This document shows, one piece after another, positions 37,274 through 45,680 of a DNA stretch of 64,000 bases. The DNA comes from Acidobacteriota bacterium. Lineage in GTDB: Bacteria; Acidobacteriota; Terriglobia; Terriglobales; Acidobacteriaceae. Numbering within the stretch: the first letter of the stretch is position 1; the number at the start of each line of letters is the position of its first letter. The stretch covers positions 101,009-165,008 of the forward strand of contig JAJXZT010000032.1 in the NCBI GenBank assembly GCA_021779935.1. The letters run 5' to 3'. Position numbers and translations under genes: made by a program. The notes beneath the pieces are model-generated. The model did not search any database. It was not told the origin of the DNA and saw only the letters and a program-made list of their open reading frames with translations.

Positions 37274-37633
37274 CTACTTTCCACGCAGGTAGGCGTCGTT
37301 GTTATCCAACCAGTCCGCGCGTGGGGGATTGAACACGTCGAGGTCGATGGTGTCCTCGAGCGCCTCGGCTCCGTGCGGCACGTTGGGAGGGATGCAGAGA
37401 ACTTCTCCAGCGCGCACCACGATCTCCTTGCCACCGACCGTAAACTTCAGCGCCCCTTCCAGTATGTAAGCCACCTGCTCGTTTTCGTGGCTATGTTCTG
37501 GCACAACTACGCCCTTGCGCAGCCGGAAGCGCGCCAACATCACATTCTCTCCCGTGATCACTTGGCGTTCCAAAAGGGGATTCAACTCTTCCACTGCTAC
37601 ATCCTGCCAACGTAAGTGCGTTGCCCCCATCAT
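37274..37633 (-). CDS. Cupin-domain protein
   Basis: The 119-residue product is a single cupin barrel: motif 1 VPEHSHENEQVAYILEGAL (His/His/Glu metal ligands) and motif 2 LCIPPNVPHGAEALEDT. It ends with the DVFNPPRADWL pattern common in small stand-alone cupins. Two ATGs are adjacent (37633 and 37630); GAGG just upstream fits the second slightly better. The substrate or ligand is unknown. Confidence 0.85.
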   Translation of the reverse strand: MMGATHLRWQDVAVEELNPLLERQVITGENVMLARFRLRKGVVVPEHSHENEQVAYILEGALKFTVGGKEIVVRAGEVLCIPPNVPHGAEALEDTIDLDVFNPPRADWLDNNDAYLRGK

Positions 37634-37858
37634 TACCTCGCGATTTCAGGCGGTTAGTACGCCGCCGGTGACGTGTTTCGATTCAAGCAACGGGAGTAAG
37701 TTACTCGCCGGTTACCAGATAGACCCTTTATATTAACTGCCGATTGCCTCAGAATTTTATAGTTACATGGTCGGCTTTGTTACATTTACCGATATCGATT
37801 AAGAACAGAGGTCCCGGTGGGTCTCGGTGGAATCCCAGGTCATGCGTGAGGTGTCACG

Positions 37859-38479
37859 ATGAAAACCAACCATTTTGCTCTCCTTTTGTGCGTCGTGCTA
37901 CTCGTACTGGTAACGCCGTCGTGGGCTGATCCTATCAGCTTCGACTTCAGCACGTTCAACAACTCGTCAGGCGCCACGAGTGCGACGTTTACCGCTGGTC
38001 CCTATACGCTGGTGGCAACAGGCTACACCTACAACTGGTATTTCCATTCCCTGTCAGAGACTCCGCTCCACTACACATCGGGCAGCGGGTTGAATGGTGG
38101 ACTTGGACTAACCAACTACAACAACCAGCAGATTGGCGTGAATCAGTTTATCCAACTCGACCTTGGCTCGATGCAGTTCCACCTGGTTGGCGTGATCGGC
38201 AGCATTCAGTGTAGCGATGCATGGAGCATCTGGGGTTCGCAATCCGCCGACTGCTGGCGTGGGAACAATTGCGCGCTCAACACCATGACCGGCACGGCGT
38301 CTACCGTTGACTTCACCCCGTGGAACGGCGACCGCTACATCAACATTGGCGCCAGTAGTGGTGGCGTGTTGATCAACTCATTGACGACCGATAATCCCGT
38401 GCCCGAGCCAAGCACTATAGTGCTGCTTATTACGGGCCTTGCCGCGATGTCGACGATCATCAAGAAGCGCATGTTCTGA
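37859..38479 (+). CDS. PEP-CTERM exported protein, copy 1
   Basis: The 206-residue product has a signal peptide (ALLLCVVLLVLVTPSWA, then DPISFDFSTFNN) and a textbook PEP-CTERM tail: PVPEPSTIVLLITGLAAMS, then IIKKRMF. Such tails are cut by an exosortase and are linked to surface or extracellular-matrix delivery. The body is a small beta-rich domain ending NGDRYINIGAS. A closely similar paralogue of the same length lies 317 bases downstream, so this is a tandem duplication. No exosortase gene is in the window. Confidence 0.9.
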   Translation: MKTNHFALLLCVVLLVLVTPSWADPISFDFSTFNNSSGATSATFTAGPYTLVATGYTYNWYFHSLSETPLHYTSGSGLNGGLGLTNYNNQQIGVNQFIQLDLGSMQFHLVGVIGSIQCSDAWSIWGSQSADCWRGNNCALNTMTGTASTVDFTPWNGDRYINIGASSGGVLINSLTTDNPVPEPSTIVLLITGLAAMSTIIKKRMF

Positions 38480-38796
38480 TCGCATGCACGATGGGCTCGC
38501 GTGCCCGATAAGAATTTCATACGGTATTTTCCAGGAGCCACAGTGAACAACCACTGTGGCTCTTCTGCTATTTCAACTCTACAACGAAATATCTCGTCGC
38601 AATATCAGCCGGTAGCACGCGTAACTCCGAGCAGTAATTATCTTCGCAGTTACGGAAGGGTGAGTGCATCCTCGGCAAAATCGCATACTTCCTCTATACA
38701 CCCAATTGTGCCGGTGTTAAATTTTGAGCACACGGGGAAGAGGCTTCATCCTCAGGTTCTCTGCAACGGCCCTATGTCACGTGGGGGAAATGAAAA
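38480..38796. other. Spacer between the tandem PEP-CTERM genes
   Basis: These 317 bases contain a strong hairpin (annotated separately) near the start and the promoter region of the second copy. I see no gene. TTAAATTTT at about 38718-38726 is AT-rich compared with the surroundings, but no consensus promoter pair was found. Confidence 0.5.
38535..38562 (+). terminator. Hairpin terminator after PEP-CTERM copy 1
   Basis: GAGCCACAGTG (38535-38545) and CACTGTGGCTC (38552-38562) form a perfect 11-bp stem with loop AACAAC. Only a broken T-rich tract (TTCTGCTATTTC) follows. Confidence 0.65.
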
Positions 38797-39417
38797 ATGA
38801 AAACAGGGCGACTGACGATACTTCTGTGCGCCGCGATATTGATGCTCACGCTACCGGCCTGGGCGGATCCAATCAGCTTCAACTTCAACAGCTTTAACAA
38901 TTCGTCGGGCGCTTCCACCGCTACCTTTACAGCCGGACCTTACACGCTCGTGGTGACAGGCTATTCGTGGGATCCGAATACCCAGCAATTGAGCACGACT
39001 CCGCTCTACTACAAGACACTGGGTGGAGACGAGACTGGTCTTGGGCTGGCCAATTTTTCCGATCAGGAGATTGGCGTCAACCAGTTCATCCAGCTTGATC
39101 TCGGCACGATGCAGTTTCACCTCGTCGGCGTCATCGGCAGCATTCAAGCCAATGAAGGCTGGAAGATCTGGGGTTCGCAATCCGCTGGATGCTGGTCTGG
39201 GAATAACTGCGCGCTCAACACTGTTACAGGGACCGCAACCAGCGTTGACTTCACGCCATGGAACGGCGATCGCTATATCAACATCGGCGCCAGCGCCGGC
39301 AATGTGCTGCTCAACACCATGACTGCCGATAACCCGGTGCCGGAGCCGAGCACGATTGTCCTGCTGTTGACTGGACTGGCCGGCATGTCGACGATCATCA
39401 AGAAGAAAATCTTCTAG
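38797..39417 (+). CDS. PEP-CTERM exported protein, copy 2
   Basis: The paralogue has the same length (206 residues) and nearly the same architecture as copy 1: signal peptide (LLCAAILMLTLPAWA), DPISFNFNSFNNSSGAS, IGVNQFIQLDLGTMQFHLV, VDFTPWNGDRYINIGAS, and tail PVPEPSTIVLLLTGLAGMS then IIKKKIF. The differences are concentrated in one middle loop, roughly residues 55-80. The sorting tail predicts exosortase processing. Ligand and function are unknown. Confidence 0.9.
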   Translation: MKTGRLTILLCAAILMLTLPAWADPISFNFNSFNNSSGASTATFTAGPYTLVVTGYSWDPNTQQLSTTPLYYKTLGGDETGLGLANFSDQEIGVNQFIQLDLGTMQFHLVGVIGSIQANEGWKIWGSQSAGCWSGNNCALNTVTGTATSVDFTPWNGDRYINIGASAGNVLLNTMTADNPVPEPSTIVLLLTGLAGMSTIIKKKIF

Positions 39418-39445
39418 CCGCGGCATCCCGCGAATACGATTCCGC

Positions 39446-40606
39446 CTAAGTCACCTTCAGCACCATACAAGTGATGTCGTCATGCTGCGGAGTATTTCCC
39501 ACAAAGGTATCCAGGTTCACCATGATGTGGCTCAGCATCGCCCTCGCAGGAAAGTCCGCGCCCGCGTTGATCTGTGCGATCAACCGCTCCTCGCCATACT
39601 CCACATCCGCATCGTCAATGGCTTCCACTACGCCATCGGTGAAGATCACCAGCCAGTCGCCGCTCTCCAGTGAGACTGTTTCAGCCTCGTAAGGCGCATC
39701 CGCCAAAATTCCCAGCGGCACACCGCCCTTTTCCAACCGCTCAAGCGTGCCTGCCCTGCGCCGCAGCATCGGAGCGTTGTGCCCTGCATTGATATACGTC
39801 AATGTCTTGCCGGCCGGATCATATTCACCCAGCACCGCCGTGGTAAACCGCAAGCCGCCCTGGCTGTTCTTGCAGGCATAACGATTCATGCTGCCTGCCA
39901 GGTCCACCAGGGAACACGGCACATCAGAGAGCGTCCTGAGGCTTGCCTGGAACGTCGCCATGAGCAGCGCCGCGGGAATGCTCTTCCCGGCGACGTCAGC
40001 GACCGCCAGCAGGTAGCGCTTGTCGCCGCCCTCGCCTGCACCACGCGGGAACATGTCGTAGAAATCACCGGCAACGGTATTCGCCGGACGAGTGGCAAAT
40101 GCAATTTCCAGCCCCGGAACTTCCGGCGGACTCGACGGCAGCAGCCATGCCTGGATCTCCCGCGCAATCTGCAGGTCGCGCTTCATCACGACGCGGTCGG
40201 CAACCTCCAAAACCAGCAGCAGGAACATCAGCAAACCGCCAAGAAAATGGAAACTTACAGCCGGGGAGTTCGACTGATTCGACTGTCCACCCGGCCACAG
40301 GATCAGAATCACCGCCACTAGCAGCAAAACTCGCCGCGCGGGTGAAAGCTTTTCGATGAAGGCCCAGAAGAACTGCTTGGCGACGTCGAGGTAACGACGG
40401 CCTTTCGTCACTCCCTTGGTCCGGTCGAAATCCACGTCGCGCGAATACAGCCGGTAGCTGGCCTTCGCCTCCGATTGGAATTGGCCCCAGAGCTGATTCA
40501 GCTCAAGCCCTTCTGTCACGCGATGCCAGAAGTGCTCCCACCAATGGGAACGGTTGTCCCTGTGCGCACGTTGTCCGCCTGCCGGAGGTTGTGAAGGAGT
40601 TGCCAT
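39446..40606 (-). CDS. Membrane-bound SpoIIE/PP2C-type serine phosphatase
   Basis: After a soluble N-terminal segment come two hydrophobic helices (about residues 92-108 and 120-138), the linker MKRDLQIAREIQAWLLPSSPP, and a PPM/SpoIIE catalytic domain. Metal-binding motifs are seen in TVAGDFYDMFPRG, VADVAGKSIPAALLMA, INAGHNAPMLRR, VIFTDGVVEAIDD and PQHDDITCMVLKV. Such RsbU-like phosphatases control anti-sigma-factor antagonists. No STAS or RsbW-like partner lies nearby. The 386-residue frame starts at ATG 40606. Confidence 0.9.
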   Translation of the reverse strand: MATPSQPPAGGQRAHRDNRSHWWEHFWHRVTEGLELNQLWGQFQSEAKASYRLYSRDVDFDRTKGVTKGRRYLDVAKQFFWAFIEKLSPARRVLLLVAVILILWPGGQSNQSNSPAVSFHFLGGLLMFLLLVLEVADRVVMKRDLQIAREIQAWLLPSSPPEVPGLEIAFATRPANTVAGDFYDMFPRGAGEGGDKRYLLAVADVAGKSIPAALLMATFQASLRTLSDVPCSLVDLAGSMNRYACKNSQGGLRFTTAVLGEYDPAGKTLTYINAGHNAPMLRRRAGTLERLEKGGVPLGILADAPYEAETVSLESGDWLVIFTDGVVEAIDDADVEYGEERLIAQINAGADFPARAMLSHIMVNLDTFVGNTPQHDDITCMVLKVT

Positions 40607-40759
40607 TGGAGTGGAGACATTATAGACGCAGCAGTGGAATCCAGCGGCGAATCAGAAAGGATCAGTTCCCAAATAAACTCACGCACCAGCAGGGGCGAAC
40701 AGACACGCCCGCCAGCCGGTCAGAAAGGTGGCATGTAATGGAAAGCGCGTATCGCTTCC

Positions 40760-40927
40760 CTACTTCCGCTTCCAGCCCTGCTGATACTTCTTGCCGTAGG
40801 CGGCAGTTGGCGAGCGAAACTGGTGGCACTTTCCGCATTTGCACGCACCCTTGGGACCATCGACGGTTTTGCCTGCCGCGTGGTCTGCTTCTAGACATCC
40901 GCAGTTGGAACATTTTCTCTCGGTCAT
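40760..40927 (-). CDS. Small cysteine-rich zinc-ribbon-like protein
   Basis: The 55-residue product starts MTERKCSNCGCLEADHAAG and continues GACKCGKCHQFRSP. The CxxC and CxCxxC groups could bind one zinc. The basic tail AYGKKYQQGWKRK suggests nucleic-acid contact, but this is a guess. The frame is open 36 codons further upstream without similarity to anything I know; the ATG at 40927 is the natural start. Confidence 0.6.
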   Translation of the reverse strand: MTERKCSNCGCLEADHAAGKTVDGPKGACKCGKCHQFRSPTAAYGKKYQQGWKRK

Positions 40928-41055
40928 GTCTTCATTGTAGACGCACGGGCAAGTCTCACGGCGGAAACGGCGTTCAGCGGCAGTTTGGGAGACACTTCCC
41001 ACGCACCCGCGCCTCTGCACTTTTTTGCGATACACTAATCTCCTCGGAACTCTCC

Positions 41056-41131
41056 GGGCCCGTAGCTCAACGGTCAGAGCAGAGGACTCATAATCCTTTG
41101 GTTGTAGGTTCGAATCCTACCGGGCCCACCA
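41056..41131 (+). tRNA. tRNA with CAU anticodon (Ile2 or elongator Met)
   Basis: The 76-base gene folds as a standard cloverleaf: acceptor stem GGGCCCG/CGGGCCC, D-stem GCTC/GAGC, anticodon loop CTCATAA, T-stem GTAGG/CCTAC with TTCGAAT loop, and encoded CCA. The CAU anticodon and non-initiator acceptor pairing leave elongator tRNA-Met or tRNA-Ile2 (lysidine-modified). The variable-region TTGG resembles E. coli tRNA-Ile2, so I lean weakly to Ile2. Confidence 0.95.
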
Positions 41132-41221
41132 CATTCTTGATCTTGTGATTTCCCAATTTTCGTTTCTTCTGGGCCCCTCTCCTGCTACCTTTCTCCTTAG
41201 CGATCTCCAAGGAGGCGACTG

Positions 41222-41779
41222 ATGCGGCGAATCCAGTCTACTGTCATTACGCTTTGTGGCCTTTTGCTCGCCTGCGGCTTCGTCGTGGCTCAGGAACAAA
41301 AGACAGCATCCGCGCAGGAGCAGGGGAAGCCCCCGGCGTTGACGCCGTCCGCCAAGCTCGCTGCCGCCCGAACTGCTTACCTGAAGCGTGTTGGCGGTAA
41401 CGAAATCGCCTACAACGTGATCGAGACTTCCATGGAAGGATGGGGACGATTTCTCCTCACCGGTTCGCCCGAGAAGGCCGACATTATTATTGAAGTTTCC
41501 GGTCCGAGCGAAGATGGTGATGTCTCCGTCTCCAGCAGGACCAGGACCGATGGCGTCTCCGGCAGGCCCGAGCAGTCGACGACGACCAGTCGGGACCTGT
41601 CGAATGCGCCCGTCAAGCTGGTGGTTTTCGACGCAAAGACGAAAATGCTGCTGTGGTCCGGCACGGAAAATCCCAAGGGCGGTTTCAAGCAGAAGACACG
41701 TGACGATAATCTGGTGCAAGCCGCAAACAAGCTCTTTACGCGTTTTCACGATCGTGTAGAGCCACCGCTCGCGCACTGA
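41222..41779 (+). CDS. Exported protein of unknown function, 185 residues
   Basis: AAGGAGG precedes the ATG by six bases. The signal peptide (TVITLCGLLLACGFVVAQ) is followed by a Gln/Ala-rich linker, then one alpha/beta domain (AYNVIETSMEGWGRFLLTGSPEKADIIIEVSG; VKLVVFDAKTKMLLWSGTE; DNLVQAANKLFTRFHDRVE). The domain resembles periplasmic domains that have an ADIIIEV strand and a C-terminal helix, but I cannot name a family with confidence. Confidence 0.7.
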   Translation: MRRIQSTVITLCGLLLACGFVVAQEQKTASAQEQGKPPALTPSAKLAAARTAYLKRVGGNEIAYNVIETSMEGWGRFLLTGSPEKADIIIEVSGPSEDGDVSVSSRTRTDGVSGRPEQSTTTSRDLSNAPVKLVVFDAKTKMLLWSGTENPKGGFKQKTRDDNLVQAANKLFTRFHDRVEPPLAH

Positions 41780-42024
41780 GTGACGCTTGCCCGGTTCCGT
41801 TTTTCCCTCATTCAAACAGTCCCGTTTGGGAATACTTCCCTAAACCACCGACTAACGTGCTATTTTTCTCCTCCCGTATGGCCTCAGACGCATCTAATTA
41901 TTGTTAAGCTCCGATGTAGTCAGGTGTGAACTCCGGTAGTTGTGAGCCGGTCCGCAGATTTCAAGCTTGAATCAGTTCCATGGGGGCGGGTGTTGTTCGC
42001 CCTTGCATTCCGTTCGAGGTCACC

Positions 42025-42285
42025 ATGTTGTCGAAGTGCGCCAATCCCGACTGCTCCGCCACCTTCCGGTACTTCGGACAAGGCAAATTGTTCGAAGTTG
42101 ACTCTCGCAATCAGGTTCCCCATGAGGATGGGTCGGATTCATTCTCGGCGAAGAAAGGGCCGAGGTCCGTCGAGCGTTACTGGCTCTGCTCGCGCTGCTC
42201 GGAGACGATGACACTGGCCGTGGACCGTGCTTACAAGTTGCGACTCCTGCGGCGACCCGGTCCCGTGCGCGCGGCCGCCTCCTGA
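42025..42285 (+). CDS. Small zinc-ribbon-type hypothetical protein
   Basis: The 86-residue product starts MLSKCANPDCSATFRYFGQGKLFEVD and later has YWLCSRCSETMTLAVD, so one CxxxxC and one CxxC could form a zinc ribbon. The ATG at 42025 has GAGG close upstream (CGAGGTCACC); the frame opens 15 codons earlier. The role is unknown. Confidence 0.7.
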   Translation: MLSKCANPDCSATFRYFGQGKLFEVDSRNQVPHEDGSDSFSAKKGPRSVERYWLCSRCSETMTLAVDRAYKLRLLRRPGPVRAAAS

Positions 42286-42299
42286 GTGCGTTCTCACGC

Positions 42300-42329
42300 A
42301 AAAAAGCGCAGTGGCTGGCTGCGCGCTTC
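42300..42329 (-). terminator. Terminator of the glycosyltransferase gene
   Basis: On the minus strand a stem made of CTGCGC and GCGCAG, extendable with a small bulge, is followed by seven T (complement of 42300-42306). It lies 22 bases after the glycosyltransferase stop. Confidence 0.7.
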
Positions 42330-42351
42330 CCGCTATGAATTGTTCCGGTAA

Positions 42352-43134
42352 CTATGCTGGACGTTTTGTCTCTGCAATTACCTGTTCGCTAGCCTCAGCA
42401 ACAGCGTGGGCATACTTCCCGGAAAGGCTATTCCAGCGAATCTTCAACAGTTCCACGCCCATGCGCATGCCGTCGCGCACCGGACTGATCTTCGAGCGAT
42501 GATCGTGCGCCCACGATACTGGCACTTCGGACACTTTGAGTTTGAATTTCTTCGCCAGGAACAGCAACTCCGGATCGAACCCCCAACCTTCGATTCTCTG
42601 GCGGGGAAACACGGCCCGTGCAGCCCCCAGCTTGAACGCCTTGAAACCGCACTGCGTATCCTTGAAGCCGAGGTTGAGAATCATTCGCAACGCCAGATTA
42701 AACGCTCGCCCCAGCATCTGCCGGAATAAGGATTGACGCGCCGTCTGGGTGCCTGAATCGAGCCAGCGCGAACCGATCGCCACGTCCGCACCCAGGCGCA
42801 ACGCATCGAACAGTTTGCCCGCCTCTTCAATTGGAGAAGAGAGGTCCGCATCGGTAAACAGCAGGTAATCGCCTGAAGCGTGCAGCATTCCATGACGCAC
42901 GCTGTAACCCTTCCCACGGTTTCCAGGATTCTCCAGCAGATGCACGTTTGGATTCTGCAGCGCACATTCCCGCACTACGCTTGCTGTGTCATCGCGCGAA
43001 CCATCGTTCACCACGATGATCTCCGCGTTCCAGTTCTCGGAGCGGACGTGCGCGAGTACCTTCTCGAGCGTCAACGCAATCCGCGCGCTCTCGTTATATG
43101 CCGGAATGACGATACTGCAACGAAGACTAGCCAT
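42352..43134 (-). CDS. GT2-family dolichol-phosphate-glycosyltransferase-like protein
   Basis: The GT-A fold is clear: CSIVIPAYNESARI, IIVVNDGSRDDTASVV (nucleotide-binding Asp), GNRGKGYSVRHGML, YLLFTDADLSSPIEEA (metal-binding DxD), and the acceptor region LGFKDTQCGFKAFK...WGFDPELLFLAKK. This is the DPM1/ALG5-like subgroup, which moves mannose or glucose from a nucleotide sugar to a polyprenyl phosphate. Donor and acceptor are unknown. I use the ATG at 43134 (260 residues) just before the first conserved strand; an ATG at 43179 adds 15 residues. Confidence 0.88.
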   Translation of the reverse strand: MASLRCSIVIPAYNESARIALTLEKVLAHVRSENWNAEIIVVNDGSRDDTASVVRECALQNPNVHLLENPGNRGKGYSVRHGMLHASGDYLLFTDADLSSPIEEAGKLFDALRLGADVAIGSRWLDSGTQTARQSLFRQMLGRAFNLALRMILNLGFKDTQCGFKAFKLGAARAVFPRQRIEGWGFDPELLFLAKKFKLKVSEVPVSWAHDHRSKISPVRDGMRMGVELLKIRWNSLSGKYAHAVAEASEQVIAETKRPA

Positions 43135-43446
43135 GTAAGTTTTATGCCAATCGAATTGTATTGCACCCAGTCTGTTCATCGTATGGAAATATGCGTAAAG
43201 GGCCCACGGATGGCTCCATTGATTCCAATATTATTTTCGCAATCTGGAGAAGGCCCTCTCGCCTTGCATCGGCTTGGCTTGAAAGCCACATCTTTCGCCA
43301 AGTTTCGTGACCATCGCGCAAAACCAGCCGCCTGTTGACTCTACTCGCGTGACCTCGCGGTACGAATTCCGCGAACGAGGCGCTGCCCCTCACCTGCTAC
43401 TCTCTGCTTCTCCATTCGCCCCTGAATGCGTTAGTCTTTCCCCGTT

Positions 43447-44109
43447 ATGCGGAAATCATTTCTCTTCGTTCTTTTGATCGCTCTCTGCGGTTCGGCCATT
43501 GCCGCGCCGCGAGGCGTCCACGTAATCACTTTCGGCAAAGTGCTTCCGGTGAAGCTCTTCATCGGGCCCAACGCAAACGACACCGTCCCGCTGAAGATCC
43601 GTTCGCTCTATGTCGACGGAAAGCTGAAGGAGTTCACCACCGGACCGATTCACGACGTCACGGACCGCCTGTTCGTCGTGCGGCGCGCCTTCCGCCTCAA
43701 CAACAATCTTCCCGACGAAGACAACAAGGTGCCCGACTGGGTCTGGCAGCAGGGTGGGTGGCTCCTTGTCGATCGTCTCACGGGACGCGTCTCGCAGGTG
43801 AACCTCCAGTTGTTCGACCCCTTCTACTCGCACGCCGAGTGGTTTCGCGACTATGCGGCCTACTGTGGATTGAGTGATGACGGAGAAATCCTCTACGCCA
43901 TGGTCATGCAACTTGGCAATCGCAAGCCGATCGTAAAGAAGAAACTCGGAAACGCCAGCAATGCCCCCGACCCTTCGGCCGATTGCGAACCTCCCAACTG
44001 GCAGAAGGCGCCTACGCGCGTAACGTTCTCTCCGAAGAAAGGACAACCGGTGTCGTTCAGCATCTTCGGTCATGCCGCAGACATTGCTCCCGGCTCGGAC
44101 GAAGAATAG
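43447..44109 (+). CDS. Exported hypothetical protein, 220 residues
   Basis: A signal peptide (SFLFVLLIALCGSAIAA) precedes a beta-rich domain: VHVITFGKVLPVKLFIG, PLKIRSLYVDGKLKEFTTGPIHDVTDRLFVVRRAFRLN. A membrane anchor is absent, and the C-terminus ends in an acidic GSDEE. The family is not recognised. It is followed 104 bases later by the FmdE-like gene. Confidence 0.7.
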   Translation: MRKSFLFVLLIALCGSAIAAPRGVHVITFGKVLPVKLFIGPNANDTVPLKIRSLYVDGKLKEFTTGPIHDVTDRLFVVRRAFRLNNNLPDEDNKVPDWVWQQGGWLLVDRLTGRVSQVNLQLFDPFYSHAEWFRDYAAYCGLSDDGEILYAMVMQLGNRKPIVKKKLGNASNAPDPSADCEPPNWQKAPTRVTFSPKKGQPVSFSIFGHAADIAPGSDEE

Positions 44110-44213
44110 TCGCAATCGCTATAGATGGCGGGGCTACGGTCCCGCCTTAAATCTTCGTTCGGTCTCTCTCTTTCGTACTTTTCACTTTTCACTTTTTCCG
44201 TTCTACTTTCCTT

Positions 44214-44807
44214 ATGCATTCCCTCGACGACTACCTGCGCGAAGCGGAACACGCTCACGGTCATCTCTGTGCCGGACAGGTCCTTGGTATCCGCATGGCG
44301 ATGTTTGGGCTACGCCTGCTTGCCATCGACGACCCGCGCGGAGCGGATCGCAAGCGCGTTGTCACCTTCGTCGAGATTGACCGTTGCGTCACCGACGCCG
44401 TTTCGCTCGTTACCGGATGCCGTCTCGGCAAGCGTGCACTCAAGTTCCACGACTGGGGTAAGGTGGCCGCCACGTTTGTCGATCTCCACACCGGACGCGC
44501 CGTTCGCGTAGCGGCCCTCGAGTCTTCCAAGGAGTTGGCGCGGCGCATGCATCCCGAAATCGAGAGCAGAAACCGGCAGCAAATGCTTGCCTACCGCGAA
44601 ATGTCGGATGACGATCTATTTTCCTCGCAGTGGGTGGAAGTTGATCTTCCCGACCACGACATGCCTGGCTACAAGGGCGCTCGCGTCGTCTGCGAAGCCT
44701 GCGGCGAAGGCATCAACTTCCGCCGCGAGGTCCTCCGCGATGGCCATACCCTCTGCCGCGCATGTGCCGGCGAGTGCTATTACCGAATCGTAGCTCCGTC
44801 CGAATGA
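44214..44807 (+). CDS. FmdE-family protein (formylmethanofuran dehydrogenase subunit E-like)
   Basis: The N-terminal domain has HAHGHLCAGQVLGIRMA and VTGCRLGKRALKFHDWGKVAATF, the FmdE signatures with conserved His/Cys. A C-terminal treble-clef-like zinc finger follows (VVCEACGEGINFRRE...LCRACAG, residues about 160-185). FmdE is named from methanogens, but homologues are common in bacteria lacking the complex, sometimes near molybdenum genes; no such neighbours are seen here. The function is therefore open, perhaps metal or cofactor handling. The 197 residues are a normal length. Confidence 0.82.
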   Translation: MHSLDDYLREAEHAHGHLCAGQVLGIRMAMFGLRLLAIDDPRGADRKRVVTFVEIDRCVTDAVSLVTGCRLGKRALKFHDWGKVAATFVDLHTGRAVRVAALESSKELARRMHPEIESRNRQQMLAYREMSDDDLFSSQWVEVDLPDHDMPGYKGARVVCEACGEGINFRREVLRDGHTLCRACAGECYYRIVAPSE

Positions 44808-44886
44808 CACGGCGAACACTGAACTTTCGGGCTGCGCTCTCCGGCGAAGCCGCGTTATGATGCAAAGAGTTTAGATGGGGACAATC

Positions 44887-45627
44887 ATGCGCCGGCTTAT
44901 CGTGCTTCTGCTGCTGTCGATTATTTCGCTTCCGCTGCTCGCCCGGACCTACTACTACACTGCGCACATGCAGCGGCCTCACGGTGTCGTCGACTTCAAG
45001 GTTTGGGTCGACGGACAAAAGGCGCGCTACGAGACCGCATCCAGCACCGATCCCGCGCTTCCCGCCGGAGTGGTCGTCATTACGCTCGATGGCGGCAAGA
45101 CCATCAATCTGATTCCCTCCAGCAAGGACCGCATCCTTCGCGGTACGGCTGAGGAATTTCTCGCGGCAAATCGGATGCGAGTCGCGAAAGTCGGCGTTAC
45201 GATTCAGAACGTCACCAACCATGCGCTGCCCGCGCAAGTTGCGGACTCGATCCTTGGGTATCCGACGCTGATGTATGAATTCGACATTGCATTCGACTTG
45301 GTGCAGAACGGCAAGAGCGATCACGTGACAGTTCGCCAGCGCTTCTGGGTGGCTGCTGCGCTTCCTTCGCCCAATCCCATGCTGCGCATGGTGACCAATA
45401 ACAGCGTCGGGGTGCCCGAGCTTGATCGCATCCTCGACGCCAACCAACTACTGATGCAGGGGATGCCGATGCGCCGCGATGTTGTCATTACGCTCGACGG
45501 ACAGACTCTGAAATCGACGTTGCAGGTTGGCGTCTTCTATCCAAACACTTCGGTCGACCTAAAACTCTTTGACATTCCCGCCACTCTTCCAGTCGTCAGC
45601 CTCACACCCGGACCGTTAGCCAAGTAG
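44887..45627 (+). CDS. Exported hypothetical protein, 246 residues
   Basis: The signal peptide MRRLIVLLLLSIISLPLLA is followed by a beta-rich domain with YYTAHMQRPHGVVDFKVWVDGQKARYETA and VVVITLDGGKTINLIPSSKDRILRGTAEEF. This pattern resembles outer-membrane lipoprotein-sorting-like or DUF4412-type domains, but I would not assign it. The ATG at 44887 is preferred (GGGG upstream, compact signal); an ATG at 44875 adds four residues. Confidence 0.7.
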   Translation: MRRLIVLLLLSIISLPLLARTYYYTAHMQRPHGVVDFKVWVDGQKARYETASSTDPALPAGVVVITLDGGKTINLIPSSKDRILRGTAEEFLAANRMRVAKVGVTIQNVTNHALPAQVADSILGYPTLMYEFDIAFDLVQNGKSDHVTVRQRFWVAAALPSPNPMLRMVTNNSVGVPELDRILDANQLLMQGMPMRRDVVITLDGQTLKSTLQVGVFYPNTSVDLKLFDIPATLPVVSLTPGPLAK

Positions 45628-45630
45628 CAA

Positions 45631-45650
45631 GGGCCGCCCGAAGGCGGCCC
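45631..45650 (+). terminator. Hairpin between convergent genes
   Basis: GGGCCGCC and GGCGGCCC flank the stable tetraloop CGAA, three bases after the stop codon. Only a short T stretch follows. It probably serves the plus-strand gene. Confidence 0.6.
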
Positions 45651-45680
45651 GCATTTCTGCATAACAAAAAATATCGACCG

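Noticed and set aside
37740..37858. Sigma-54 promoter before the first PEP-CTERM gene
   Set aside because: A TGG...TTGTTA stretch resembles the element, but the required GG-N10-GC spacing is not met.
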